Of a stretch of DNA of 64,000 nt, positions 54,509 through 63,503 are shown piece after piece. The notes below the pieces were generated by a model. The model made no database searches. It had not been told where the DNA came from and was given only the letters and a program-made list of their open reading frames with translations. The position numbers and the translations under genes were made by a program. Origin of the DNA: CAISIP01 sp043759735. GTDB lineage: Bacteria > Pseudomonadota > Gammaproteobacteria > Burkholderiales > Burkholderiaceae_C. The number at the start of each line of letters is the position of its first letter. Position 1 is the first letter of the stretch. The stretch lies in the NCBI GenBank assembly GCA_043759735.1, contig JAYUQC010000120.1, forward strand, positions 13,249 to 77,248, in the 5' to 3' direction.

Positions 54509-55510
54509 ATGACGCCCGTATTCAAGACCGTTGGCATCGTTGGTGCCGGCGCCATCGGTGGTTGGCTGGCCACCGGACTGGCAGCTGCCGGTGTGCAGGT
54601 ATCCGTGCTGGCGCGTGGCCAGACGCTGGCCGCGCTTCGGGCCAACGGCCTGCAGTTGCAAACCGGCGCGACCGATGCGGTGCAGACCCGGCGCGTCGAT
54701 GTACGCGCCAGCGCCGACCCGGCCGTCCTGGGACAGCAAGACCTGGTCGTCATCGCCGTCAAGGCGCCGGCGCTCAAGACCGTGGCGCAGCAGATCGGGC
54801 CCATGATCGGGCCCGATACCGTGGTGCTCACGGCGATGAACGGGGTGCCCTGGTGGTTCCTGCACGGATTCGGCGGCAAACTGCAGGGCCGCGGGCTCGA
54901 ATCGGTCGACCCGGACGGCGCGATCGGCGCGGCCATCGGTGGCCAGCACATCGTGGGTGGCGTCGTGCACGCGAGTTGTTCGGTTGCAAGTCCGGGTGTG
55001 ATCCGGCACGGCTTCGGCAACAAGATCATCATCGGCGAACCGTCGGGCCAGCGCAGCGAACGCGTGCTGGCGCTGGCTGCGCTGCTCGAAAATGGCGGCT
55101 TCGAGGCCCCGGTGTCCGACCAGATTCAGCGCGATATCTGGTTCAAGTTGTGGGGCAATATGACCATGAACCCGGTCAGCGCCTTTACCGGCGCCACCTC
55201 GGCCCAGGTCATGGACGACGCGTTGGTGCTGGCATTTTGTTCCCGCGTGATGCTCGAAGCGCGCACAATCGGCGCCCGGTTTGGCGTTGCGATCGAGCAG
55301 GAACCGGCGGATCGGCATGCGATCACCCGCAAACTGGGCGCGTTCAAGACCTCGATGCTGCAGGATGTGGAAGCCGCCCGGGCGGTCGAACTCGACGCGC
55401 TGGTGTCCTCGGTACGAGAACTCGGCCAGCTCGTGGGCGTGCCGACGCCGGAAACGGATACCCTGTTGGGGCTGGCGCGCCTGCACGCGCGGGTGCACGG
55501 GCTGTATTGA
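54509..55510 (+). CDS. 2-dehydropantoate 2-reductase-like oxidoreductase
   Basis: 333-aa NADP(H)-dependent reductase with the N-terminal Rossmann motif VGAGAIGGWLATGLA and the ketopantoate reductase C-terminal domain (WFKLWGNMTMNPVSAFTGAT, then KTSMLQDVEAARAVELDALV, with the family Lys and Asn and the Glu/Asp cluster). True PanE is usually about 300 aa; the position at the end of an aromatic catabolic operon suggests a substrate other than ketopantoate. Start at 54509, 13 bp after the aldolase-family stop. Confidence 0.8.
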   Translation: MTPVFKTVGIVGAGAIGGWLATGLAAAGVQVSVLARGQTLAALRANGLQLQTGATDAVQTRRVDVRASADPAVLGQQDLVVIAVKAPALKTVAQQIGPMIGPDTVVLTAMNGVPWWFLHGFGGKLQGRGLESVDPDGAIGAAIGGQHIVGGVVHASCSVASPGVIRHGFGNKIIIGEPSGQRSERVLALAALLENGGFEAPVSDQIQRDIWFKLWGNMTMNPVSAFTGATSAQVMDDALVLAFCSRVMLEARTIGARFGVAIEQEPADRHAITRKLGAFKTSMLQDVEAARAVELDALVSSVRELGQLVGVPTPETDTLLGLARLHARVHGLY

Positions 55511-55513
55511 AGC

Positions 55514-55580
55514 GCCCCCAGCCCTGGCTGCGCCAGGCCCCCCGAGGGGGTGCGAGAAAACTTGGGAGCGTAGGGGCCGC
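55514..55580. repeat. GC-rich double-hairpin repeat, copy R5
   Basis: Begins GCCCCCAGCCCTGGCTGCGC, then CAGGCCCCCCGAGGGGGTGC and GAGAAAACTTGGGAGCG. Two stems are visible: CCTGGC/GCCAGG around TGC and CCCCC/GGGGG around GA. It matches the reverse complement of the block inside glcF (61082-61165) over about 55 bp with few differences. It lies between convergent genes and could act as a two-way terminator, although it lacks a T-tract. Confidence 0.75.
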
Positions 55581-55596
55581 GGCGCGATCCGACGGG

Positions 55597-55920
55597 TCAG
55601 GGCAGCGCGCCCAATGCGCGCAGCCGCATGCGCAGGACATCCCGCTCATCCATCAGCTGCAGCGCCAACGCTGCACCCGCGGTGTTCACACCCAGGTCGC
55701 GCTGCAGCCGCACTGCGATCCGCGCCCGACGCAGATGCACACCGGTAAAACGCCAGTGGGCCGGATCATCACCGGTCGGTGCGATCACGCCCTCCTCGAC
55801 CAGCACCACCAGTTGGTCTTCCTGCGTACCGCAGGCGCGGCACAAGGCATCGAGCGTCAGGTCCATTTGTTCCTCCAGGATCTGCGCGTCTGTCATTGGC
55901 TTGCCGGCATCGGACATCAT
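55597..55920 (-). CDS. cbpM: chaperone modulator CbpM
   Basis: 107-aa MerR-helix-like protein that binds the J-domain of CbpA and restrains it. Features: LTLDALCRACGTQEDQLVVL, LVEEGVIAPTG and FTGVHLRRARIAVRLQRDLG, close to the CbpM family. Two adjacent ATGs (55920 and 55917) overlap the cbpA stop codon, so the pair is translationally coupled, as in other cbpAM operons. Confidence 0.88.
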   Translation of the reverse strand: MMSDAGKPMTDAQILEEQMDLTLDALCRACGTQEDQLVVLVEEGVIAPTGDDPAHWRFTGVHLRRARIAVRLQRDLGVNTAGAALALQLMDERDVLRMRLRALGALP

Positions 55921-56897
55921 GGCGAATCCTCCAGTCTGGCGCGCGGCCTGAAGGCCTTGAATTGCGCTTGCATCGCGTCGTAGGCGGCGCGGGCGGAATC
56001 TGAATCGGCTGGCGGCAAAACGATCTGCAGCACGAAATAGAAGTCGCCCGGCGTTGCGCCGGGTATGCCGCGACCGCGCAACCGCAGCTTGCGGCCGGCG
56101 CCGGAGCCGGCCGGTATGGTCAGTTCCACCGCGCCGCCCGGTGTCGGCACTTCGATTTGCGCGCCCAACGTCGCCTCCCACGGGGCGACGGGCAAATCGA
56201 GATAGACGTCGCGCTGATCGATCCGGTAGCGCGCATGGGGACGGAACTCGACCTCCAGGTACAAGTCGCCCGCTTTGCCCTGCCCGATCCCAGGGCCACC
56301 CTGGCCGACCAGACGGATATGCTGGCCAGCGCGCACACCCTTGGGAACCGTGAACTCGATCGTGTGTTCGCGCGTGCTCACCCGTCCTTCGGCGTCCATC
56401 TGCGGCAAGCGCAGTGCCAGGCTGCGCTCGGCACCACGGTAGGCGTCTTCCAGGTCGATCTGAATTCGCGCGTGGTGGTCCTCGCCGTGCGCATGGAATC
56501 CGCCGCGCGGGCCTTGCGCGCCACGTGCCGCGCCGCCGGCGCCGGCGCTGTCGAAACCGCGCCGGAACAGTGTCTCGAAGAAGTCGCTGCGGTCCTCCTG
56601 GCCTGGGCCGGAAGAGCCGCGCCCTGGTGCCTCGAATCCGGTATTCCAGTCCGGGGGTGGCGCAAAATCCTGCCCCGGGCGCCAATTGGCGCCAAGCCGG
56701 TCATAGGCCGCGCGCTTTTCCGGGTCCTTGAGCACCTCGTTGGCTTCGCCGATTTCCTTGAAACGCGCCTCCGCCTGCGCCTCCTTGCTGACATCCGGGT
56801 GGTATTTGCGGGCCAGCCGGCGATAGGCCTTCTTGATGTCGTCGCCGCTGGCTTCGCGTGCCAGACCCAGCACCTGGTAGTAGTCCTTGTATTCCAT
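55917..56897 (-). CDS. cbpA: curved DNA-binding protein CbpA (DnaJ-like co-chaperone)
   Basis: 326-aa J-domain protein that stimulates DnaK and binds DNA. The J-domain (about 1-70) has the HPD motif in KYHPDVSKEAQ; a Gly/Phe-rich region follows, then two C-terminal substrate-binding domains (HTIEFTVPKGVRAGQHIRLV, DLYLEVEFRPHARYRIDQRD). The zinc-finger Cys repeats of true DnaJ are absent, as expected for CbpA. I set the start at MEYKDYYQVLG (56897), the usual J-domain N-terminus. Confidence 0.92.
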   Translation of the reverse strand: MEYKDYYQVLGLAREASGDDIKKAYRRLARKYHPDVSKEAQAEARFKEIGEANEVLKDPEKRAAYDRLGANWRPGQDFAPPPDWNTGFEAPGRGSSGPGQEDRSDFFETLFRRGFDSAGAGGAARGAQGPRGGFHAHGEDHHARIQIDLEDAYRGAERSLALRLPQMDAEGRVSTREHTIEFTVPKGVRAGQHIRLVGQGGPGIGQGKAGDLYLEVEFRPHARYRIDQRDVYLDLPVAPWEATLGAQIEVPTPGGAVELTIPAGSGAGRKLRLRGRGIPGATPGDFYFVLQIVLPPADSDSARAAYDAMQAQFKAFRPRARLEDSP

Positions 56898-56992
56898 GGC
56901 TTTCCCGTGCAAGCCGCCAATTTACACCGGATCGCGCGCCGGCATGCATCGCATGTCGCCGCGGCGTGATGCAGGTCAAATTCGGCCCTGCA

Positions 56993-58108
56993 TCAGACCG
57001 GCGCAACCACGACCGGGACACGCGGGGCCAGCGCGCACATCAACTCGTAACCAACGGTGCCGGCCGCCTGCGCGACCTCGTCGATCGACAGCACGGTATT
57101 GCCGGACAAGCCCCACAACACGACTTCGGTGCCGATCCCCGCCGCGGGTGTTGGGTCCAGATCCACGGTCAACATGTCCATGCTGATCCGCCCCACGGTG
57201 CGGCTGCGCACGCCATCGACCAATACCGGCGTGCCGGTCGGGCAGACCCGGGGATAGCCATCGGCATAGCCACAGGCCACGACGCCGATGCGCATGGCAC
57301 GCTCAGCTACGAACGCGGAACCGTAACCGACGCAGTCGCCCGCCTGCAATTGCTGCACCGCGATGATCCGGGCCGACAGGGTCATGGCGGGACGCAAGCT
57401 CCAGAACGACGCATCATGTTGCGGGAAGTCGGGCGCGCTGCCATAGGTCGCGATCCCGGGACGGATCCAGTCGGACGCGCCGACCACCTCGCCGGCGCGG
57501 TCCCGCGCACCCATGTGGCGCAAGGTCGTTGCGCTGTTACCGACGCTGCGCTCGCCTGGCAGATCCTGTGTCGCGCCCAGAAAGACCTCCAACTGCGCGG
57601 CCACACCGGTCGGTCCGTCAGCGTCGCTGAAATGCGTCATCAGCGATATTTCCTGCACCTGGGGCAAGGCATCGAGCCGCGACCAGGCAGCGCGATAGAC
57701 CGCCGGCCGGAAACCGAGCCGGTTCATGCCGGTATTCATCTTCAGGAACACACGGTGCGCCACATGGGTCTTGTGGTTGGCCAGCATGTCGATCTGTTCG
57801 TCACAATGCACCGTATGCCACAAGCCCAGCCGCGAACACAGCTCCAGATCCCTGGGCTCGAACGCACCCTCCAGCAGCAGGACCGGCCCGCGCCAACCCA
57901 GGTTGCGCACGCGCTGGGCTTCGTCCAGATCGAGCAGCGCAAATCCATCGGCGCCACGCAGGGCGTCGAAGACACGCTCGATCCCGTGGCCATAGGCATT
58001 GGCCTTGACGACCGCCCAGGCCCTGGCATCGGGAGCGGCCTGGCGGCAACGCGCCAGGTTCTGACGCAGGTGTTCGGAGTGGATCGTGGCTCGGATAGGA
58101 CGCGGCAT
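56993..58108 (-). CDS. alr: alanine racemase
   Basis: 371-aa PLP enzyme making D-alanine for peptidoglycan. The PLP Lys is in AWAVVKANAYGHGIERV; the second catalytic residue region is DCVGYGSAFVAERAM (Tyr). VGRISMDMLTVDLD is the conserved C-terminal motif. The start at 58108 (MPRPIRATIH) fits the family; the open frame further upstream is not Alr-like. It is divergent from lplT, a common arrangement in Burkholderiales. Confidence 0.95.
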   Translation of the reverse strand: MPRPIRATIHSEHLRQNLARCRQAAPDARAWAVVKANAYGHGIERVFDALRGADGFALLDLDEAQRVRNLGWRGPVLLLEGAFEPRDLELCSRLGLWHTVHCDEQIDMLANHKTHVAHRVFLKMNTGMNRLGFRPAVYRAAWSRLDALPQVQEISLMTHFSDADGPTGVAAQLEVFLGATQDLPGERSVGNSATTLRHMGARDRAGEVVGASDWIRPGIATYGSAPDFPQHDASFWSLRPAMTLSARIIAVQQLQAGDCVGYGSAFVAERAMRIGVVACGYADGYPRVCPTGTPVLVDGVRSRTVGRISMDMLTVDLDPTPAAGIGTEVVLWGLSGNTVLSIDEVAQAAGTVGYELMCALAPRVPVVVAPV

Positions 58109-58213
58109 GGCGGCAAGGAAATGGCAGGACCGGCGTCCATTCTGGCATTGTGTCCATCTGGCACGACACCACATGCCCAGCGCGCCCGCTAGTGCAAACC
58201 CTGCCCGGCGCCG

Positions 58214-58222
58214 TGATATAAC
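58214..58222 (+). promoter_or_regulatory. possible extended -10 promoter for lplT
   Basis: TGATATAAC (58214-58222) matches an extended -10 element (TGnTATAAT with one mismatch). The best -35 candidate 18 nt upstream is poor. It lies 70 bp before the lplT ATG in the alr/lplT divergent region. Judged by eye. Confidence 0.3.
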
Positions 58223-58291
58223 CGTGCCCACGTTGGAGACCGGAACAAAAAGCACTGGCAACAGACCTCCTGATTGCCCCGACAACACGGC

Positions 58292-59575
58292 ATGAAGCGC
58301 GGGTTTTACACCATCATGTCAGCGCAGTTTTTCAGCTCGCTGGCAGACAACGCATTGTTCGTCACCGCGGTGCAGCTGTTGCGCAGCAACAAGGCCGGCG
58401 AATGGCAACAGGCGGCATTGGTGCCCATGTTTGCGCTGTTCTATGTCGTGCTGGCACCTTTCGTCGGTGCGTTTGCGGACTCACGCCCCAAAGGGCAGGT
58501 GATGCTGGTCAGCAACTTCATCAAGGTCGCGGGTTGCCTGATGATGTTGTTCGGCACCCATCCCATCATGTCCTACGCCATCGTCGGGCTCGGCGCGGCG
58601 GCGTATTCGCCGGCCAAGTACGGCATCCTGACCGAACTGCTGCCGGCATCCCAACTGGTCAAGGCCAATGGCTGGATCGAAGGCCTGACGATTGGCTCCA
58701 TCATCCTGGGCGTATTGCTTGGCGGGCAATTGGTGAGCGCGACGGTCTCCGGTTTCCTGTTGCGGCTCGACATTCCACTGATCAATACCGGCGTCGATAG
58801 CGCGCCGGAAGCGGCGATTTCGGTGCTGATCCTGGTTTACCTGCTGGCGGCCTGGTTCAACACCCACATCCCCGATACCGGCGTTGAAATGCGGCCGATG
58901 CCCAAGAAGCTCATCACCCTGCTGCCCGACTTCTGGACCTGCAACATGCGCCTGTGGCGTGACAAGCTGGGCCAGATCTCGCTCGCCGCAACGACGCTGA
59001 TCTGGGGCGTGGCCGGCAATCTGCGTTTCATCGTCTTGTCGTGGGCCGCAGCCGCGCTCGGTTACTCGGTCACCCAGGCATCCGCGTTGCAAGGCGTGGT
59101 GGCGATCGGCATGGCAGTGGGCGCCATCGTGGCGTCCATGCGCATGCGACTGGAGGACGGTCCCCGGGTCATCACGCTGGGAATCGCGATGGGCGGCCTG
59201 ATCATCCTGCTGATCTTCATCGACAACGTGTGGATCGCCGCACCGTTTCTGATCCTGCTGGGCGCGATCGGTGGTTTCCTGGTGGTGCCGATGAACGCAT
59301 TGCTGCAGCACCGAGGCCACAACCTGATGGGGTCCGGCCGTTCGATCGCGGTCCAGAACTTCAACGAACAGGCCTGCATCCTGGCGTTGGGCGCCGCCTA
59401 CAGCCTGTCGGCCGGCCTGGGTGTGCACACGTTTGGCGCGATCACCGGTTTTGGCGTGGTGGTCGCGGTGGTCATGTGGCTGATTCGGCGCTGGCATGCC
59501 AGCAACTGCGTGCACCACCGCGCCGAGATCGAGCACCTGCTGGATATCGCGCGCAACGACAAATCGCACGGCTGA
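58292..59575 (+). CDS. lplT: lysophospholipid transporter LplT
   Basis: 427-aa major-facilitator-type inner-membrane protein with about 11-12 hydrophobic segments that flips lysophospholipids into the cytoplasm for re-acylation. Start region MKRGFYTIMSAQFFSSLADN is characteristic of LplT; also YSPAKYGILTELLPASQLVK and VPMNALLQHRGHNLMGSGRS. The start at 58292 fits relatives; an ATG at 58274 would add six residues. No acyltransferase (aas) gene is fused or adjacent. Confidence 0.92.
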   Translation: MKRGFYTIMSAQFFSSLADNALFVTAVQLLRSNKAGEWQQAALVPMFALFYVVLAPFVGAFADSRPKGQVMLVSNFIKVAGCLMMLFGTHPIMSYAIVGLGAAAYSPAKYGILTELLPASQLVKANGWIEGLTIGSIILGVLLGGQLVSATVSGFLLRLDIPLINTGVDSAPEAAISVLILVYLLAAWFNTHIPDTGVEMRPMPKKLITLLPDFWTCNMRLWRDKLGQISLAATTLIWGVAGNLRFIVLSWAAAALGYSVTQASALQGVVAIGMAVGAIVASMRMRLEDGPRVITLGIAMGGLIILLIFIDNVWIAAPFLILLGAIGGFLVVPMNALLQHRGHNLMGSGRSIAVQNFNEQACILALGAAYSLSAGLGVHTFGAITGFGVVVAVVMWLIRRWHASNCVHHRAEIEHLLDIARNDKSHG

Positions 59576-59597
59576 CCGGTGCCCCAGCAGCGCGGGC

Positions 59598-60824
59598 TCA
59601 GCGCCGCATGCGCTGATAATCCGACGCCGTCAGCGATGTATCGGGTTCGGTGCGCTCGATCCGATCCCGGCCACCGCGCTTGGCCTCATAAAGCGCCTTG
59701 TCGGCGGCCGCATACAACGCCGCCACGGTTGCATCTTGTCCGCCGGGCATGCAGGCCACGCCAAAGCTGGCCGTGACCGCAATCTCCAGATCACTGCCGA
59801 TCCGCACCGGCGCGTCGCGCAATTGGCCGCGCAACTTGTGGCACAGGCCCGTCGCGGAATCGATGTCGGTTTGCGGCAGCAGCACCATGAACTCCTCACC
59901 GCCGATGCGCGCAACCACGTCCGTGGCGCGCACCCCATTTTGCAGGCACTGCGCCACATGCACCAGTACCCGGTCACCGGCTGGATGGCCGTGACGGTCG
60001 TTGATGGACTTGAAATAGTCCAGATCGATCATGATCGCGCTGGTCGTGCCGCCGTGGCGCTGGCTGCGCCGCAGTTCCAGTTCGGCCAACCGCAGCAGCT
60101 CGCCACGGTTGTACAGGCCGGACAACGTGTCCCGGGTCGCCAGCCACAACAACTCGCCCTGCTGCTTTTCAAGCGTGGCGTTGCGCACGGACAGTTCACG
60201 CTGCAACAGCGCGTATTGGGTGTTGCGCCACCATAGACCGATTGACAACACCAGGGCCAGCAGCATGGCGCAAAATCCGTTGGCCCGATTGATCAAAAGA
60301 ATTGTCGGGTCCAACTGGGTCAGTCCCATGCCGACAAAAAACAGCGCATAGCCGATCCCCAATATCCAGGCCGCGGCCATCGGATGCAACATGAACAGCA
60401 GGCTGATCGAGACGCAACCCAGCAGATACGGGCTGATACTGGGTGTCACCCGTTGGTCCAGCGTGACCAACACGATGGTATAGACCAGTAACACCAGCGG
60501 TGCCACGAACTGCAGCGCCCGCACCGCCCAATCGACCCGGGTGCGGCGCATCACCCGCCAGGTGCCTAGAAGCAACAGCACCAGAAAGACCAGGGTTCCA
60601 GCATAGACCTGCATCACGCCCTGGCGCCAATCCTGCTGCACCGGCGAGCGCGGCGACGTATCCAGCGCAAAAACTGCGAGCAACAGCAGGTTCAGAGCCA
60701 GGAAGACGGGAATCATCCAACGCAGGCGCCGCATATTGCCCAGCGCAACCTCCTGCGCCACCGATGCGTCGCGCGCCAAGATGGCATGCAGCCATCGGGC
60801 GATGCGGCACGGGTTGATCATCAT
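59598..60824 (-). CDS. membrane diguanylate cyclase (GGDEF)
   Basis: 408-aa protein with about six N-terminal membrane segments (residues about 35-225; MIPVFLALNLLLLAVFAL, GTLVFLVLLLLGTWRVM), then a short coiled coil and a GGDEF domain (about 245-400). The active site is GGEEF in VVARIGGEEFMVLL, and an RxxD inhibitory site (RATD) lies five residues before it, so product inhibition by cyclic di-GMP is expected. DLDYFKSINDRHGH is the metal-binding segment. The sensor part resembles simple 6-TM modules without a known ligand. Start taken at MMINPCRIARW (60824); the open frame back to 61145 runs through glcF antisense. Confidence 0.9.
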   Translation of the reverse strand: MMINPCRIARWLHAILARDASVAQEVALGNMRRLRWMIPVFLALNLLLLAVFALDTSPRSPVQQDWRQGVMQVYAGTLVFLVLLLLGTWRVMRRTRVDWAVRALQFVAPLVLLVYTIVLVTLDQRVTPSISPYLLGCVSISLLFMLHPMAAAWILGIGYALFFVGMGLTQLDPTILLINRANGFCAMLLALVLSIGLWWRNTQYALLQRELSVRNATLEKQQGELLWLATRDTLSGLYNRGELLRLAELELRRSQRHGGTTSAIMIDLDYFKSINDRHGHPAGDRVLVHVAQCLQNGVRATDVVARIGGEEFMVLLPQTDIDSATGLCHKLRGQLRDAPVRIGSDLEIAVTASFGVACMPGGQDATVAALYAAADKALYEAKRGGRDRIERTEPDTSLTASDYQRMRR

Positions 60825-60963
60825 GGGGCGCCAGTATGGCAGGTTGCCAAACCAGGCCCGGGCAGCCACGCACGCCACGGCCATTTGCTGTTGACCCGAG
60901 TTACCAGCGCCGTCCGCTGCGCCGCGCTTTTCCGCGGGCCTCGAATCGGCTTTGCGCGACTGA

Positions 60964-62304
60964 TCAGGCCACGAGCGCCTCGTCCAGCAGCTCGACCCAA
61001 TGCCGCACCGGCGTATTGGTGCCGCTTTGCAAGTGGGTGATGCATCCGATATTGGCCGACACGATGGCGTCGGGCGCGCGCTCGCTCCCAAGAAAACGCC
61101 GGGCCGCTCCCAAGTTTTCTTGCACCCCCTCGGGGGGCCTGGCAAAGCCAGGGTTGGGGGCCATCAAATGGCCCAGCTTGCGATCGCGCAGTTGCTGCGC
61201 CAGCCCCGGATTGAGCACCGAATAGGTGCCCGCAGAGCCGCAACACAGGTGCGACTCGCTGGCGGCCAGCTGGAGTTCAAAACCCAACGTACGCAGGTGC
61301 TGTTCAACGCCGCCGCGCAATTGCTGACCGTGTTGCAGCGTGCAGGGCGGGTGGAACACCAGTCGGGGCGATGCACCCGCGGCCTTGCCTGCGCTGGTTC
61401 TGGACGGGTCGACCCGTCCGGCCAGCGATTGCACCAGCTCGGGCAGTAGTTCGCTCAGGTCGCGCGTAAGTGCGCTGATGCGTGACGCCTTGTCCGCGTA
61501 ATGTGGATCGTCGCGCAGGATGTGGCCATACTCCTTGACCGTTACGCCGCAACCGGACGCGTTCATCACGATGGCCTCCACGGCTGCGTGGCTGCCATCG
61601 ATAAGCGGCCACCAGGCGTCGATATTGGCGCGCATCTGCGCCTTGCCGCCATCCTGGTCGTTCAGGTGGAACCGGACCGCGCCGCAACAACCGGCCGACG
61701 GCGCGACCAGGGTCTGGATTCCCGCCGCATCGAGGACCCGCGCGGTCGCGCTGTTGATGTTGGGCATCATGGCTGGTTGTACGCAGCCGGCCAGCATCAG
61801 CATCGAGCGCGCATGGGAACGGGCGGGCCAGTTGCCGGCCGCCTGGCGCTGCGGCACTTTGGCGCGCAGCGCTGGCGGCAGCAAGGGGCGCAGCATTTGG
61901 CCCATTGCCATGGCCGGCGCGAACAGCGGCGACGGCAGCCCTTCCTTGAGCGCCCAGCGCAGGAGTTTCTCGCCGGCGGGCCGCGGCACCTTGGCATCCA
62001 CCAGTTTGCGCCCGATATCCACCAGATGGCCGTAGTCCACCCCGCTGGGGCAGGTGCTTTCACAATTGCGGCAGGTCAGACAGCGGTCCAGATGCAGTTG
62101 GGTCTTGCGCGTCGGGGTCTGCCCTTCGAGCACCTGCTTCATCAAGTAGATGCGTCCGCGCGGGCCGTCGAGTTCGTCACCGAGCAATTGGTAGGTGGGG
62201 CAGGTCGCGGTGCAAAAGCCGCAATGCACGCATTTGCGCAAGATCGCCTCGGCCGCGATGCCGTCCGGCGTTCCTTGGTATTCGGGCGCGAGCTGGGTTT
62301 GCAT
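60964..62304 (-). CDS. glcF: glycolate oxidase iron-sulfur subunit GlcF, with repeat-derived insertion
   Basis: 446-aa subunit of glycolate oxidase (GlcDEF), which oxidises glycolate to glyoxylate at the membrane. Two 4Fe-4S clusters are bound by CVHCGFCTATCP and CLTCRNCESTCP. CCG-domain motifs follow: GCCGAVRFHL and LCCGSAGTYS. GlcF is normally about 405-420 aa. The excess is explained by about 28 residues at roughly 382-409 (HLMAPNPGFARPPEGVQENL and onward) that are encoded by a copy of the GC-rich intergenic repeat, inserted in frame just before the conserved PDAIVSANIGCITHLQSGT. The insert may or may not be tolerated by the enzyme. Start at 62304 (MQTQLAPEYQG). Confidence 0.9.
   Translation of the reverse strand: MQTQLAPEYQGTPDGIAAEAILRKCVHCGFCTATCPTYQLLGDELDGPRGRIYLMKQVLEGQTPTRKTQLHLDRCLTCRNCESTCPSGVDYGHLVDIGRKLVDAKVPRPAGEKLLRWALKEGLPSPLFAPAMAMGQMLRPLLPPALRAKVPQRQAAGNWPARSHARSMLMLAGCVQPAMMPNINSATARVLDAAGIQTLVAPSAGCCGAVRFHLNDQDGGKAQMRANIDAWWPLIDGSHAAVEAIVMNASGCGVTVKEYGHILRDDPHYADKASRISALTRDLSELLPELVQSLAGRVDPSRTSAGKAAGASPRLVFHPPCTLQHGQQLRGGVEQHLRTLGFELQLAASESHLCCGSAGTYSVLNPGLAQQLRDRKLGHLMAPNPGFARPPEGVQENLGAARRFLGSERAPDAIVSANIGCITHLQSGTNTPVRHWVELLDEALVA
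61082..61165. repeat. GC-rich repeat copy R6 inside glcF
   Basis: TCGCTCCCAAGAAAACGCCG, GGCCGCTCCCAAGTTTTCTT, GCACCCCCTCGGGGGGCCTG and GCAAAGCCAGGGTTGGGGGC follow one another. The segment from GCTCCCAAGTTTTC to the end is the reverse complement of the repeat at 55514-55566 with a handful of changes. It also contains GCCGGGCCGCTCCCAAG, the core of the tandem units flanking glgX. It is read through in the glcF frame without a stop. Confidence 0.85.
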
Positions 62305-62333
62305 GGTTGATCGTGTCTGGCTGCGCTGGGGCG

Positions 62334-63434
62334 CTAGAAATCGGGGAACATGCGGCCGCGGTTGAAGATCCCGGCCGGGTCGAACTGCTGCTTGAGTGCG
62401 CGCTGGATCCGCAACATTGGCGCTGCCAACGGATGGAATACCTGCGGTTCGGGCGTCGCGGCAAAACGCGGGCGCCGAAACAGCGTGATGGTTCCACCCA
62501 CGCCCGCCACTGCATCGCGTAGCGCTGCAGCCTGCGCAGCCGGCGCCTTGATCCAGCGCAGGGCACCGCCCCATTCCAGCAGGGTCTGGCCAGCGACCAG
62601 TGACAACACACCCGTTGTGTCCGGCACACTCAGGCGCCACAGACAGGTGTCATCGCCGCGGGCAAAAAAACTGGCAGTCTGCTCTCGCACCGACAACCAG
62701 AACTGCCCGGCGGTCAGCGCGTCCTGGCGTTCTCCGCCAATGTCCTGGCAGGCAGCCTGCACCGCCGCGGCCGCACCGCGCAGGCGCACGAACAATTGGC
62801 CGCGACCGTCTGCCTGCAACCAGCAACTCGCATTGACAGGCAAGGGTTTGCCGGCCCATTGGTTGAGTAGCCGCAACGCGCCGGCCTGGTCGGATGCAAG
62901 GCACAGGGTGGCCTCGGCTACCGGCAGCGGCAACACCTTGAGCGACACCTCGGTGATCAGGCCCAGGGTGCCCAGGGAACCGGCCATCAGCCGCGACACG
63001 TCATATCCGGCCACATTCTTCATGACCTGTCCGCCGAAGCGCAGCGCCTGCGCCCGACCGTTGAGCATCTGCACACCCAAAACATAGTCGCGCACCGCAC
63101 CGCTGGCCGCGCGAGCCGGGCCGGACAATCCGGCGGCCACCATGCCGCCCACGGTCGCGCCAGGTCCGAAATGTGGCGGCTCGAACGGCAGGAACTGCGC
63201 CTTGCCAGCCAGCAGGCTCTCGAGCTCTGTCAACGGCGTGCCGGCCAGCACGGTGACCACCAGTTCGCTGGGTTCGTAACTGGTGACACCGCTCAGCACC
63301 CGGGCGTCGAGAATGTCGCCCGCGACCGTCTGGCCGTAGAAGTCCTTGCTGCCGCCGCCGCAAATGCGCAAGGGCGCAGCAACCGCCGCCGCGTTGCGGA
63401 TCTGCTCTGCAAGGTTCGTCAGTGCCGTGTCCAT
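62334..63434 (-). CDS. glcE: glycolate oxidase FAD-binding subunit GlcE
   Basis: 366-aa FAD-binding PCMH-type subunit of glycolate oxidase. FAD-binding segments: LRICGGGSKDFYGQ, FGPGATVGGMVAAGLSGPAR and VMKNVAGYDVSRLMAGSLGT. The end AGIFNRGRMFPDF is typical. It lies 29 bp before glcF on the same strand. glcD, which normally precedes glcE, is not adjacent: the next gene upstream on this strand is an SMP-30 family gene. Confidence 0.93.
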   Translation of the reverse strand: MDTALTNLAEQIRNAAAVAAPLRICGGGSKDFYGQTVAGDILDARVLSGVTSYEPSELVVTVLAGTPLTELESLLAGKAQFLPFEPPHFGPGATVGGMVAAGLSGPARAASGAVRDYVLGVQMLNGRAQALRFGGQVMKNVAGYDVSRLMAGSLGTLGLITEVSLKVLPLPVAEATLCLASDQAGALRLLNQWAGKPLPVNASCWLQADGRGQLFVRLRGAAAAVQAACQDIGGERQDALTAGQFWLSVREQTASFFARGDDTCLWRLSVPDTTGVLSLVAGQTLLEWGGALRWIKAPAAQAAALRDAVAGVGGTITLFRRPRFAATPEPQVFHPLAAPMLRIQRALKQQFDPAGIFNRGRMFPDF

Positions 63435-63503
63435 ACGACCAATGGTAACGACGCGTGCAGCGGACGGATTGACGCTTTCGAACGCCCGGCGTTCAAAAAT
63501 TTC

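Noticed and set aside
60825..61145. N-terminal extension of the GGDEF protein
   Set aside because: The frame runs through glcF antisense and through the repeat R6. The membrane segments begin only after the ATG at 60824.
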